Part shown: piece after piece, positions 32,995 through 41,888 of the stretch | Layout of the letters: each line of letters starts with the position of its first letter | How positions within the stretch are numbered: position 1 is the first letter of the stretch | Notes under the pieces: generated by a model | Told to the model about the DNA's origin: nothing | Seen by the model: the letters and a program-made list of their open reading frames with translations, nothing else | Database searches by the model: none | Program-made: the position numbers and the translations under genes | Source: JANNSX01 sp041397825 | GTDB taxonomy: Bacteria > Pseudomonadota > Alphaproteobacteria > Rhizobiales > Hyphomicrobiaceae | Length of the DNA stretch: 64,000 nt | NCBI GenBank assembly: GCA_041397825.1 | Contig: JAWKVX010000005.1 | Location: 310,001 to 374,000, forward strand | Reading direction: 5' to 3'

Positions 32995-34257
32995 TCAGTT
33001 GAGCGTCACGCGTACGGGCAGCCGCTTGATGCCGCCGACGAAATTCGAGCGCAGATGCGCGTGCGGTCCGGCCTGCTCGACCGTTTTGACACGCTTGACG
33101 AACTCTTGCAGCAGCAGCCGCACCTCGAGCCGGGCCAGCCACATTCCGAGGCAGACATGCGGGCCACCCTGGCCGAACGCAAAGTGTCGATTGGGCGATC
33201 GGCGCAGGTCGGCCACCAGGGGATCGGCGAAGACCGTCTCATCATGATTGGCCGAGACGAACCAAAGCAGCACCTTGTCGCCAGCCTTGACGGACTTACC
33301 ATGGATCTCGACGTCGCGGGTCGCCGTCCGCCTGAAGTAGAGGGCCGGCGAGGTCATGCGGATGAACTCGTCCGGCGCTGTCTCCCAGATGTCGCCGTCG
33401 CCCTGGCGCAGAGCGTCGAGCAGATCCGGCCGGTTGGCCAGCACGTGGAAGGCTTTGACAATGGAGTAGCGCGTGGTGTCGTTGCCGGCAGCGACGAGGA
33501 GGCAGAAGAAGTTCTTGAACTCGCGGTCGGAGAGCACATTGCCGGCCGAGTCGGGCTGCAGGATGAGGTTCAAGACGCCTGACGTGTCGCCTGCGGCGCG
33601 CTTCCTTGCCATCAGCTTCTCGGCATAGTCATAGAGCTCGGCGCCGGCGGGCGAGCGGAACGGCATCATCCGATAGGCATCCGAGTCGAGCTTGTCGAGC
33701 ACGTGCTGGGTGAAGTCGGGATCGGTGTTGGCAATGAGGGAGTCACCTTTCTGAACGAGCCAGGGCAAGTCCTCGTCCGGCGTGCCGATGATGCGACCCA
33801 GCATGCGCATCGGGAGCTGCCGGGCGATCGCCTGGACGGCGTCGAACTCCCTGGCCTCGAAGGTCTTGTCCAGGATGTCGTCACACAGCTCGCGAATGGT
33901 GCTCTCAAACTGCGCCACGACGGGTTTGGAGAACGCCTTTGCGACGAGCACCCTGACGCGCGTGTGATCGGGCGGATCGGTCTCCTGGAACGTGCGCCGT
34001 GCCAGATACTCCTCGTAGGTCTGGTCCTCCATGCGTATGCCACGTGCCGAGCTCAAGAGCTGGTAGTTGCGGTTGAGCTCGCCGATGTCATGGTGGCGGG
34101 TGATCGACCAATAGCCGAGGCCATCTTTCATGTCCGACCAGGCACAAGGGTCCTCCCGCCGGAGACGCGTGAAGGTCTCGTGCGGCGGCCCATTCACGAA
34201 GGCATCGTGGTCCGAGAGATCGGCATGGCCGTCGTCGATGGGCAGATCGGTTTGCAT
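32995..34257 (-). CDS. Cytochrome P450, class I bacterial type
   Basis: A 420-residue soluble P450. The I-helix oxygen motif is AAGNDTTRYSI, the K-helix ExxR is in DEFIRMTSPA and the haem loop FGQGGPHVCLG carries the thiolate Cys369. It starts at MQTDLPIDDG (34257), and the upstream frame is not conserved. It heads a leftward unit with its own ferredoxin and reductase, so the complete electron chain is local. The sequence has the look of the CYP sub-branch acting on lipids, terpenoids or sterols, but substrate cannot be assigned. The 104-bp divergent gap with the amidotransferase gene holds both promoters. Confidence 0.93.
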   Translation of the reverse strand: MQTDLPIDDGHADLSDHDAFVNGPPHETFTRLRREDPCAWSDMKDGLGYWSITRHHDIGELNRNYQLLSSARGIRMEDQTYEEYLARRTFQETDPPDHTRVRVLVAKAFSKPVVAQFESTIRELCDDILDKTFEAREFDAVQAIARQLPMRMLGRIIGTPDEDLPWLVQKGDSLIANTDPDFTQHVLDKLDSDAYRMMPFRSPAGAELYDYAEKLMARKRAAGDTSGVLNLILQPDSAGNVLSDREFKNFFCLLVAAGNDTTRYSIVKAFHVLANRPDLLDALRQGDGDIWETAPDEFIRMTSPALYFRRTATRDVEIHGKSVKAGDKVLLWFVSANHDETVFADPLVADLRRSPNRHFAFGQGGPHVCLGMWLARLEVRLLLQEFVKRVKTVEQAGPHAHLRSNFVGGIKRLPVRVTLN

Positions 34258-34361
34258 GATCTTTGGCTCCCCGGAGCGTCGTTGAATGAGTGCATAGATT
34301 AGTCCCATTTGCAACAATCGAGGCCCGGCCTGTATGGTACGGTGTTGGCCCGGGAGCACGC

Positions 34362-35084
34362 ATGACTCGACGTATCGGCATCCTGATGACAGCGACGGAT
34401 ACGCCGCCGTTCGCCGCCGAGTTTCCAGACGACGGCGAGGCCTTCCGCACTCTGCTGTCCCCGCTGCGGCCGGATTGGCAATTCTCGATCGTCTATGTGA
34501 AAGATGGCGAGTTCCCTGGTCACGCCGCCGATTTCGACGGCTACGTCATCACCGGAAGTCCGGCGACGGTCACGGACGACCGGCCATGGATCAAACGGCT
34601 CTTGGGTCTAATCCGTGAGGTCGAGGCCGTGCGTATTCCCGTGGCCGGGATCTGCTTTGGTCATCAGGCGATCGCTTTGGCGCTCGGCGGCAAGGTCGAG
34701 CGCGCCGCACAGGGCTGGGGCTACGGTGTCTCGGAGACGCGCCATGAGCGCTTTGCGCCCTGGATGACCCCCGCGAAAGAGACCATCCGCCTCTATACGG
34801 CGCACCGCGATCAGGTCACCGTTCTCCCAATTGGAGCCGAGCTGCTCGGCGGCAGCGATCACTGCCCGATCGGCTCCTACCGGGTGGGTGAGCACGTCTT
34901 CACGACCGAGCATCATCCGGAGATGACGGCTGCTTTCATGCGCCGCCTCACCGATCATCTCGAGGACTATCTCGAGCCTTCGATCATCGCCAGGGCGCGC
35001 CTGGACATCGAGACGCCGCAGGACGGTGGTCTCATGGCGCGCTGGATCGTGCAATTCCTCGAGCGGACGCCCCTCCGCGGGTGA
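34362..35084 (+). CDS. Class I glutamine amidotransferase domain protein
   Basis: A 240-residue GATase with the nucleophile elbow GICFGHQAIAL (C98) and the catalytic pair in EHHPEM (H185, E187). Stand-alone proteins of this type resemble the GMP-synthase-like amidotransferases and gamma-glutamyl-polyamine or gamma-glutamyl hydrolase enzymes. No synthetase partner is encoded nearby. GGGAG lies 5 nt before the ATG. It is divergent from the P450 gene and converges with the lytic transglycosylase gene. Confidence 0.87.
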   Translation: MTRRIGILMTATDTPPFAAEFPDDGEAFRTLLSPLRPDWQFSIVYVKDGEFPGHAADFDGYVITGSPATVTDDRPWIKRLLGLIREVEAVRIPVAGICFGHQAIALALGGKVERAAQGWGYGVSETRHERFAPWMTPAKETIRLYTAHRDQVTVLPIGAELLGGSDHCPIGSYRVGEHVFTTEHHPEMTAAFMRRLTDHLEDYLEPSIIARARLDIETPQDGGLMARWIVQFLERTPLRG

Positions 35085-35096
35085 GCGGTCCCGGCA

Positions 35097-35888
35097 CTAT
35101 CCCCCGGCCAGCTTCTGGGCGAAGTAGGCCAGCGCCCGCTGGTATTTGTCGGACTTGTTCCATTGGGCGAGCGCCGCCTGGTTGAAGCCGCCGCCGGTCT
35201 GCCAGCCATGGCCCTTCAGGTAGTTCGCCGTCGAGGCCAGAACGTCGGCCGTCGAGCCTACGAGATTACGCCGGCCGTCACCATCGTAGTCGACCGCGAA
35301 GTGAAGATACTTCGAGGCAAGGAACTGGGTCTGCCCGATCTCACCGGCCCAGGCGCCGCGCATCGACGCGGGTGACATCCAGCCCTTCTGCACGATCTTC
35401 AGGGCGCTCATCAGCTCATTGGTGAAGAAGGCCGAGCGCCGGCAGTCATAGGCGAGTGTCGCCAGGGACCGGAAGACATTCATGTTGCCGCGATTGACGC
35501 CGAAATCTGTCTCCATGGCCCAGATGGCGACGACGATCTCCTTGGGCACACCATAGCGCTTCTCGATGCCGCTGAGCAGCTTGGCATGCTGCTTGAGCTT
35601 GGCACGAGCCTTGCCGAGGCGCGGCGTCACGCGCTGGGCGACGAACTTCTCGTAGCTGATCTTGAAGGCCTTCTGATTGCGATCGAGCCGGATGACCTGA
35701 GTGTCGTAGGTGAGGCCATCGAGGGTGGCGAGCGCCTTTCCGGACATGCCGGCCGCCGCTGCTTCCTTGCGGAAATCCGCGAGCCAGGCTGCGAAGCCGC
35801 CTGCGTTGCTGCCGCATTTGGCGGCGAACGCCGGCGTCGCAAGGCTCACAAACATCAGACCCGCGAGGGCAAGGCGGCGAAAGGTCAT
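35097..35888 (-). CDS. Lytic murein transglycosylase, MltB family
   Basis: A 263-residue exported protein with a Sec signal peptide (LALAGLMFVSLATPAFAAK) and an MltB-type SLT fold: VVAIWAMETDFGVNRGN (catalytic Glu in METDFG), RSLATLAYDCRRS, GAWAGEIGQTQFL and VDYDGDGRRNL. It cleaves peptidoglycan to anhydromuropeptides in the periplasm. It is shorter than E. coli MltB and lacks a lipobox, so it is probably soluble. The start at 35888 places the signal peptide correctly; an upstream in-frame TTG extension is unlikely. Confidence 0.9.
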   Translation of the reverse strand: MTFRRLALAGLMFVSLATPAFAAKCGSNAGGFAAWLADFRKEAAAAGMSGKALATLDGLTYDTQVIRLDRNQKAFKISYEKFVAQRVTPRLGKARAKLKQHAKLLSGIEKRYGVPKEIVVAIWAMETDFGVNRGNMNVFRSLATLAYDCRRSAFFTNELMSALKIVQKGWMSPASMRGAWAGEIGQTQFLASKYLHFAVDYDGDGRRNLVGSTADVLASTANYLKGHGWQTGGGFNQAALAQWNKSDKYQRALAYFAQKLAGG

Positions 35889-35956
35889 TGGGGGTCCCCC
35901 GATCCTGGTTCCAAGGAAGTCTCTATCCGACGTTCTATCCCATTGGCGCATAAGGC

Positions 35957-36817
35957 TCAATCGGGGAGCAATGGCGATGCCTCGAGCCCGGCCCAGATGG
36001 CCTCGACGCGTCTACGGATCATCAGGGCTTCCGCCCAGCGGTCGGAGAGCTCGTAGCCGTCCGGTCCGGTCATGGCGTATTCCATCGGCCCCAACTCGCA
36101 GCAGAAATTGAGCACGGCGTCGGGGGTCGACCGGGCCCGCCAGCCTCGGATGCCCTTCTCCCACCAGCCGGCAAACAAATCGAACCACTTCTGGTGCTGC
36201 GGGAAACTGATCTGCACCTGAATCTGCTCACGCGAGGCGACGCGCCCTTGAAAGGCATCCGAGCGGTCGAGCACGCGGCGGATCAGTCCGTGATTCTCCT
36301 CTGAGATCGGGTACCAGAACTCGCGATCGACGAGAAAGTGCGAGAGATCGGCACAAAGCGACATCTCTGGAATCGCATCGATGAGTTGCAGTGTCGTGAA
36401 GAGGTCGTTGGTGATGCAGTTGCGGTGCGTCTCGAAGAGGATCGGCACCTGTTCTGCATCGGCCATGGCGATCCAGGCGCGAACGACCGGAACCATCTCC
36501 GCAACGGTGATCGGCATCACCTGGCCGATGACGTTGACGAAGCGGGCGTCGAAATCGCGCGCCATGCGGAGCACGGGGCGCAAGTCCTCGATGGTCCTCG
36601 GGAAGGCATTGATGAGGCAGCCCAGGTCGTAACGCCTGAAAAGCGGCTGGGTTCGCCGCATCTTGTCGTCATCCGCGACGCCCATGTCGATGGCCATGCC
36701 ATGATATCCGGCGGCGGCCACCATCTCAAAAGCTTCCTCGTGAGTCCGCTCGACTCCGTCCGGACGGCGCAGCTCCATGGCCCACAGCGACTGGAAGATT
36801 TCGAGGCGTTGGGACAT
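35957..36817 (-). CDS. Xylose-isomerase-like TIM-barrel protein
   Basis: A 286-residue protein of the AP-endonuclease-2/sugar-isomerase barrel type. Likely metal-ligand regions are ILFETHRN, SLCADLSHFLVD and VQISFPQH. Members are isomerases, epimerases or inositol and hydroxypyruvate enzymes, and the substrate is not evident here. It follows the transketolase gene by 12 bp on the same strand, so the two are probably co-transcribed, which hints at a sugar or sugar-acid substrate. Confidence 0.8.
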   Translation of the reverse strand: MSQRLEIFQSLWAMELRRPDGVERTHEEAFEMVAAAGYHGMAIDMGVADDDKMRRTQPLFRRYDLGCLINAFPRTIEDLRPVLRMARDFDARFVNVIGQVMPITVAEMVPVVRAWIAMADAEQVPILFETHRNCITNDLFTTLQLIDAIPEMSLCADLSHFLVDREFWYPISEENHGLIRRVLDRSDAFQGRVASREQIQVQISFPQHQKWFDLFAGWWEKGIRGWRARSTPDAVLNFCCELGPMEYAMTGPDGYELSDRWAEALMIRRRVEAIWAGLEASPLLPD

Positions 36818-36829
36818 GCCGCTACGCCA

Positions 36830-38815
36830 CTAGCCGATCAACCTCTTCGCCGCCTCTGCGATCTTCGCTGCCGTGATGCCGAAATGCTCGTAGAGCTTCT
36901 CGATCGGTGCCGAGGCGCCGAAGCCCGGCATGCCGATGAAATCACCATCGGGCCCGAGCCAGCGATCCCAGCCGAACGATACGGCCGCCTCGACGCCGAC
37001 GCGCGGTGCCTTGCCCAGAACCTCTTCGCGATAGAACTCGGGCTGTTTGGCGAACAGCTCGAAGCTCGGCATGGAGACGACGGCGGCCGTGATCTTGTCA
37101 GTCGCAAGCAGCTTTGCCGCCTCCATGGCAATGGCGACCTCGGAGCCGGTCGCGATCAGCGTGACGTCGCGAGTCTTGCCGCCCGAGAGCACGTAGCCGC
37201 CCTTGGCCGAAAGATTGTCGTCGCCCGCGTCGCGAAGCGTCGGCAGGTTCTGCCGGGTCAATGCGAGCACGGATGGCGTCTTAGTGGTGCCGAGCGCGAT
37301 CTCCCAGCACTCCGCGGTCTCGATCGCATCCGCCGGCCGCAGCACGAGTAGATTGGGCATTGCCCTGAGCGCAGCCAGATGCTCGACCGGCTGGTGCGTC
37401 GGCCCGTCTTCGCCCAGGCCGATCGAGTCGTGCGTCATGACGTAGATGACCCGCTGCTCCATCAGAGCCGAGAGACGAATCGAGGGACGGCAATAGTCGG
37501 TGAAGACGAGGAAGGTGCCACCGTAGGGCACGATGCCGCCGTGCAGCGCCATGCCGTTCATGGCTGCCGCCATGCCGTGCTCGCGCACGCCGTAGTGGAT
37601 GTAGTTGTTCTCGAAGGCGCCGGGCTTCACCGGCTTGTGCAGCGCCGTCTTCGTGCCGTTCGAGCCGGTCAGGTCCGCCGAGCCGCCGATCAGGCCCGGC
37701 GTTGCGGGCAGCAGCTGCTCGAGAACCTGCTGCGAGGAGACGCGCGTCGCGAGCTTCGGCTTCTCGGCAGCATACTTCGTCTTGATCTCATGAGTCGCCT
37801 TGGCGATGGCGGCCTTCGCGTCAGAATCGATCGGATCGCCGAGCCGGCCGCGCGTCGCCTTGTCGAGTTTTGCCGCGCGCTTCTCCCAGGCGCCGCGAGC
37901 CTCGGCGCCACGTGCACCGGCTGCGCGCCAGGACAACAGGATGGCCTCCGGCACCACGAAGGGCGGATGCTCCCAGCCGAGCTCTTTCCGCGCCGCCGCG
38001 ATCTCGTCGGGCCCGAGCGGCGAGCCATGCGTCGCCGCCGTCCCCTGCTTGTTGGGCGCGCCGTAGCCGATGATCGTGCGGCAGGCGACCATCACCGGCT
38101 TGTCGGAAGTCTGTGCATCGGTAAGCGCCTTGCGGATCGATACCGGATCATGCCCGTCCGCCGTCATCGTGCGCCAGCCGGAGGCCTCGAAGCGCTTCAG
38201 CTGATCGTCGGAGACGGCCATGCTCGTCGGCCCGTCGATCGAGATCTTATTGTCGTCGAACAGCACGATCAGCTTGCCGAGCTTCAAATGCCCGGCGAGC
38301 GAGATCGCCTCGTGGCTGACGCCCTCCATGAGGCAGCCGTCACCCGCGATCACATAGGTCTTGTGGTCGACGATTCCGTCGCCGTGCCGGGCATTGAGGA
38401 GGCGCTCGGCGAGTGCCATACCGACACCGTTGGCGATACCCTGTCCGAGCGGACCGGTCGTCGTCTCGATGCCGGGGGCATGCCCGTACTCAGGGTGACC
38501 TGCCGTCTTCGAGCCGAGTTGGCGGAAGTTCTCTATCTCAGTGATGTCCATCCCCGGATAGCCGGTCAGATAGAGCAGGGAGTAGAGCAGCATCGAGCCA
38601 TGACCGGCCGAGAGCACGAAGCGGTCTCGATCCGGCCAATCGGGAGTGCTCGCGTCATATTTGAGGAACTCGGCGAAGAGCACGGTTGCCACGTCCGCCA
38701 TGCCCATAGGCATCCCCGGATGGCCGGAGTTGGCTCTCTGAACGGCATCCATCGAGAGCGCGCGGATGGCATTCGCCATGTCCTTGTGACCTGCCGCCGC
38801 CGTTGCCTTAGCCAT
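36830..38815 (-). CDS. tkt: Transketolase
   Basis: A 661-residue thiamine-diphosphate enzyme of normal length. The N-terminus MAKATAAAGHKDMANAIRAL leads into SGHPGMPMGMADV, TTTGPLGQGIANGVGMA, the ThDP motif GDGCLMEGVSHEAISLAGHL with the downstream DDNKISIDGPT, and the pyrimidine-domain run FVFTDYCRPSIRLSAL followed by THDSIGLGEDGPTHQPVEHL. It exchanges two-carbon units in the pentose-phosphate pathway. No other pentose-phosphate or Calvin genes adjoin it apart from the co-directional barrel protein. Confidence 0.97.
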   Translation of the reverse strand: MAKATAAAGHKDMANAIRALSMDAVQRANSGHPGMPMGMADVATVLFAEFLKYDASTPDWPDRDRFVLSAGHGSMLLYSLLYLTGYPGMDITEIENFRQLGSKTAGHPEYGHAPGIETTTGPLGQGIANGVGMALAERLLNARHGDGIVDHKTYVIAGDGCLMEGVSHEAISLAGHLKLGKLIVLFDDNKISIDGPTSMAVSDDQLKRFEASGWRTMTADGHDPVSIRKALTDAQTSDKPVMVACRTIIGYGAPNKQGTAATHGSPLGPDEIAAARKELGWEHPPFVVPEAILLSWRAAGARGAEARGAWEKRAAKLDKATRGRLGDPIDSDAKAAIAKATHEIKTKYAAEKPKLATRVSSQQVLEQLLPATPGLIGGSADLTGSNGTKTALHKPVKPGAFENNYIHYGVREHGMAAAMNGMALHGGIVPYGGTFLVFTDYCRPSIRLSALMEQRVIYVMTHDSIGLGEDGPTHQPVEHLAALRAMPNLLVLRPADAIETAECWEIALGTTKTPSVLALTRQNLPTLRDAGDDNLSAKGGYVLSGGKTRDVTLIATGSEVAIAMEAAKLLATDKITAAVVSMPSFELFAKQPEFYREEVLGKAPRVGVEAAVSFGWDRWLGPDGDFIGMPGFGASAPIEKLYEHFGITAAKIAEAAKRLIG

Positions 38816-38951
38816 AGGCCATCTCTCCCTGTCGCCCGATCACCCAAAAAGGGCCGATGGCGGGGAGGTTTAGCGGCTGTGCGCTAGCGCGTCCACCGCG
38901 CCTTGCAAGGCAACGGGTCGCAATCCCGGCGCATGTCGCCGCATGGGCGGC

Positions 38952-40256
38952 TCAGAGCAGGAAATCGCCCTTGGCCAGGCTTGCGACGCCAATGACCATG
39001 ATTTGGAAATCCGCTTTGCCGTCGCCGTTAACATCGCCCTCGACACGGATGTTGGCGCCAGTATCGACGAGGTGCAGCTCACCTTTCACATGGTGGAAGC
39101 TTTGCATTCCGATGTATTTGAAGGCCTGATTGCCCGCGACGCCCGATTTGGCATCGATGCCCCGGAGGTCGATGTCGTCGATGCCGCGCTGGAAACCGCG
39201 AATGATGTCCCGCGTGCCTGAGCTCAGGCCGGAGTCCTTGAGGGAGTTGAAGTCGAAATCATCCGCTCCCGGACCGCCGTTGAGCGTGTCTGCACCGCGG
39301 CCGCCGGTCAGGATGTCCTTGCCGTCACCGCCGAACAGCTTGTTCTTCCCGTCGTTTCCGGTGATGTGATTGGCCGAGGCATTGCCGGTGCCATTGATGG
39401 CGGCGATACCGAGAAGCTTCAAATGAAGTGCGCCGGATTTGAGCGTCGTCGAGGCGGAGCTCTCGATGCTGCGAGAATTGACGAGATCGATCTTCACATT
39501 GAGGCTGCCGAGCGTCACGCCAACCGTCACGGGAGTCGCAAGCCCGCCACCCGAGAACGTGACATCCGCCGCGCCAGCGCTGGCGGTCGCCGCGTAGCCT
39601 CCCGCCGCCGCTGTCGTCGTCACGACGTCGACCGTCTGGTCTATGGTCACGGTGATGCCAGATCGACCTTCGCCGACCGAGTAGAAGTTGTCGTTGATGG
39701 TCGTGTCGTTGTACGCGACGCCGGTGACGATCGGTTGATTGCTGTGCGTTGCGAAGTTTTGCGTCGTCAGAACCGAGTTGAAGGTTCCTTGGCTGGTCGT
39801 GAACTGGCCGGTCAACGCGCCGATGCCGATCTCACGAAAGTTAGGATTGAGAATGTTCTCGCGATGGCCCGATGTGGATTTGAACAGGTCGTTATGCTCG
39901 AGAATGACGAAGTTCGTGAAAGGCACGCTGCCTGTCGTGCCGCGGAAAGCGATATTCTCTCCCGCGGTGAGGAGCGGGCCGTAGCCAGCGGCGGTCATGC
40001 GATTGAAGGGCGTACTGCCGCCAGCCCCAATGTGATCGAATATGTCGTTGTCGATCATCCACTGGCTGTGCGCGCGAGCCGAATCGACCAACAGCTCGTT
40101 AGGCGCCAATGGCTGCTTGGCAGCCCCCGAGATCGTCCCGGCGCCGATGCCCTGGTTGAGCGTGATACCCTGACGCGCGGCCTCCGCGTTCGGATTGAGC
40201 CGGGCTCGGTTGATGAGCTCGAGCATCAGTTGCTCTCGGGCACTGAAGGCGGCCAT
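38952..40256 (-). CDS. CAP/SCP-domain protein with C-terminal RTX repeats
   Basis: A 434-residue protein. Residues 1 to about 170 are a CAP (SCP/PR-1) domain: LELINRARLNPNAEA, ARAHSQWMIDNDIFDHIG, HNDLFKSTSGHRENILNPNF and VLTTQNFA. A beta-rich middle follows. Residues about 290-340 hold RTX nonapeptides (GNDGKNKLFGGDGKDILTGG), and the last 90 residues (IRGFQRGIDDIDLRGID, then DFQIMVIGV) match the serralysin C-terminal type I secretion domain. There is no Sec signal peptide, so export by a type I system encoded elsewhere is expected. CAP proteins in bacteria are mostly uncharacterised. Confidence 0.9.
   Translation of the reverse strand: MAAFSAREQLMLELINRARLNPNAEAARQGITLNQGIGAGTISGAAKQPLAPNELLVDSARAHSQWMIDNDIFDHIGAGGSTPFNRMTAAGYGPLLTAGENIAFRGTTGSVPFTNFVILEHNDLFKSTSGHRENILNPNFREIGIGALTGQFTTSQGTFNSVLTTQNFATHSNQPIVTGVAYNDTTINDNFYSVGEGRSGITVTIDQTVDVVTTTAAAGGYAATASAGAADVTFSGGGLATPVTVGVTLGSLNVKIDLVNSRSIESSASTTLKSGALHLKLLGIAAINGTGNASANHITGNDGKNKLFGGDGKDILTGGRGADTLNGGPGADDFDFNSLKDSGLSSGTRDIIRGFQRGIDDIDLRGIDAKSGVAGNQAFKYIGMQSFHHVKGELHLVDTGANIRVEGDVNGDGKADFQIMVIGVASLAKGDFLL
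39255..39385 (-). repeat. RTX nonapeptide-encoding repeats in the CAP-domain gene
   Basis: Four to five consecutive units encode the calcium-binding pattern GGxGxDxLxGG (ANHITGNDGKNKLFGGDGK and continuing to LNGGPGADDFDF). This is coding repetition, separate from the longer array in the serralysin gene. Confidence 0.75.
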
Positions 40257-40422
40257 GCAGATTTCCCTCTGTCTTCCGGTGGAACCGAAGTGGCAATGTG
40301 CCGACTACCGTGGAAACATCAGTGAGTTCGGAGGATTACCCTACACAAGAGGCGAAAACACTTTGTTAGCGACCCGTCAAACCTGCAGTCGTCGTTAACG
40401 CGAGTGAACCTTCGTCATGAAA

Positions 40423-40443
40423 CGGGGCCGAAGCATGGCCCCG
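40423..40443 (-). terminator. Hairpin terminator after the ATP-grasp gene
   Basis: CGGGGCC (40423-40429) and GGCCCCG (40437-40443) pair perfectly around a 7-nt loop. Read on the minus strand the stem is followed by TTTCATG. It lies 30 bp past the stop of the ATP-grasp gene, so it fits as its intrinsic terminator, although the T-run is short. Confidence 0.55.
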
Positions 40444-40473
40444 GCCCGCGTCAGATCGCTGCGTCGCCAAGTG

Positions 40474-41745
40474 CTAGGCTGCTTTAGAACCTGCTGCAGC
40501 CGACTTCCGGAACCCCTCGCGGCGCGCCCTGATCTGCTCCTTGCGATGCGACTTCATTTTCGTCTTGTAGGTTTTTTCCGCCGCTTTGCAGTCGTCGAGG
40601 AAATGCGTCATGCGCTCATCCATGATGCCGCGCCGCTCGGCCATCTGCACGAGCTTGAAGTCGGGAGCGAAATTACCCTCGATGATGACACCGCCTTCGT
40701 CCGTGGGCACGATATCCCAGCCGATGAGATTGACCTCGCCGAAAATGCGATGCGCGTGCTTGGCGAGTTCGACCACTTTATGGAAGCCGGGGATCTCGGC
40801 GCCCACCAGCTTGAAGCCGGAATCCGGATGATGCTCGACCTCGACCTGGTCGAGCGCAAATCCGGTCACGGCCCTCGTGATCTTGCCCGTCTCGTAGTCG
40901 AGTGCGGCGAGAATGTTTCCTTTCCGCCAGAAGTTGTCGGCGGCATTCTTTCCGCCCGGCACCTTCCAGACCATGCGGAAGACCTCGGGTCCATCCTTGC
41001 CCATGATCGAGTAGATGCGGAGTGTCGCCGCTCGGTCGCCGCAGATCTTGCGCACACCCTCGTGGGGAACGACACGCTCCTGGAAGAGATAGCCCTCGGA
41101 GAAATGCTCGAGAATATCGTCGACGAAGGATTTGAGCTTCACCGACTTGCCCGACAGCATGCGAAGCGAATCCGTGTCTTTATCATAGGCGACGGCGGAG
41201 GCCGAGCCGAGCGAAAGCGATGAGGTCCGGGGCTTCGAGAAGAACGGGTAGCTATCCGGATTGGTCAGATAGGCTTCGAGGTCGGCGCGCGTCCGCAGTA
41301 CATTGAGCGCGGGAACGTCGTAGCCCGTGGTGAAATAGGCCTTCGTCTTGCAGACCGGCAGTCCGAAGCCACCGAGAATCGTGTCGAAGACGAGCTTGTC
41401 GCTCATCGGCCCGAACCAGTTCTCCTTGTAGTTGGCCGTCATCCAGACCTTGCGAATGCCGTTCTTGCCGGCGAAGGTCGTCTTGGGGCTCTGCAGGTTT
41501 TTCTCGTCGAAGAGTCGCAGCGTGAAATACTCGTCTGTCAGCAGCCCTGTCCTTCCGAAGGAGAGGCGCGCGATATCGGCGACGACCGATTGCAGTGGCT
41601 TGCCGTAGTCGCTTGCGATCGCCTTCAACATCAGCGGGAGCGGTAGCACCTTCTCTGCCTCGGCAATATCAAGCACCTGGGCGGTGGGCTTCGCGGGCGC
41701 GGTTGTGTGAGTGGCAGCGTGTTCGGCGGTGGCGGGAGCAGACAT
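40474..41745 (-). CDS. ATP-grasp protein, sugar-transfer-associated type
   Basis: A 423-residue protein with an ATP-grasp fold of the kind called sugar-transfer-associated ATP-grasp. The first 25 residues are a Thr/Ala/Pro-rich low-complexity leader. Core segments are FFSKPRTSSLSLGSASAVAY, YLFQERVVPHE, AATLRIYSIMGKDGPEVFRM and the metal/ATP end IIEGNFAPDFKLVQMAERRG. Such proteins ligate acids to amines or modify exopolysaccharide, but this branch has no firm function. The C-terminus is basic. The gene is monocistronic, with an AT-rich region upstream (about 41800-41875) likely to hold its promoter. Confidence 0.78.
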   Translation of the reverse strand: MSAPATAEHAATHTTAPAKPTAQVLDIAEAEKVLPLPLMLKAIASDYGKPLQSVVADIARLSFGRTGLLTDEYFTLRLFDEKNLQSPKTTFAGKNGIRKVWMTANYKENWFGPMSDKLVFDTILGGFGLPVCKTKAYFTTGYDVPALNVLRTRADLEAYLTNPDSYPFFSKPRTSSLSLGSASAVAYDKDTDSLRMLSGKSVKLKSFVDDILEHFSEGYLFQERVVPHEGVRKICGDRAATLRIYSIMGKDGPEVFRMVWKVPGGKNAADNFWRKGNILAALDYETGKITRAVTGFALDQVEVEHHPDSGFKLVGAEIPGFHKVVELAKHAHRIFGEVNLIGWDIVPTDEGGVIIEGNFAPDFKLVQMAERRGIMDERMTHFLDDCKAAEKTYKTKMKSHRKEQIRARREGFRKSAAAGSKAA

Positions 41746-41888
41746 CGAAACCTCGGCTGGGCTTACAACTTTGCGCTCATGATCGAGGTGATTGGTAAAA
41801 GCGTTCCTAAGATAAACGGAATAACTGTATGAATTTACGCAATTAAAGTCCTTCTAAATTCTCTCCGGTCCAGGCTCCTGCGCTCCGA

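Noticed and set aside
36830..38815. Transketolase as part of a Calvin-cycle or methylotrophy cluster
   Set aside because: No phosphoribulokinase, RuBisCO, aldolase, or serine/RuMP-cycle gene is adjacent; it looks like the housekeeping enzyme.
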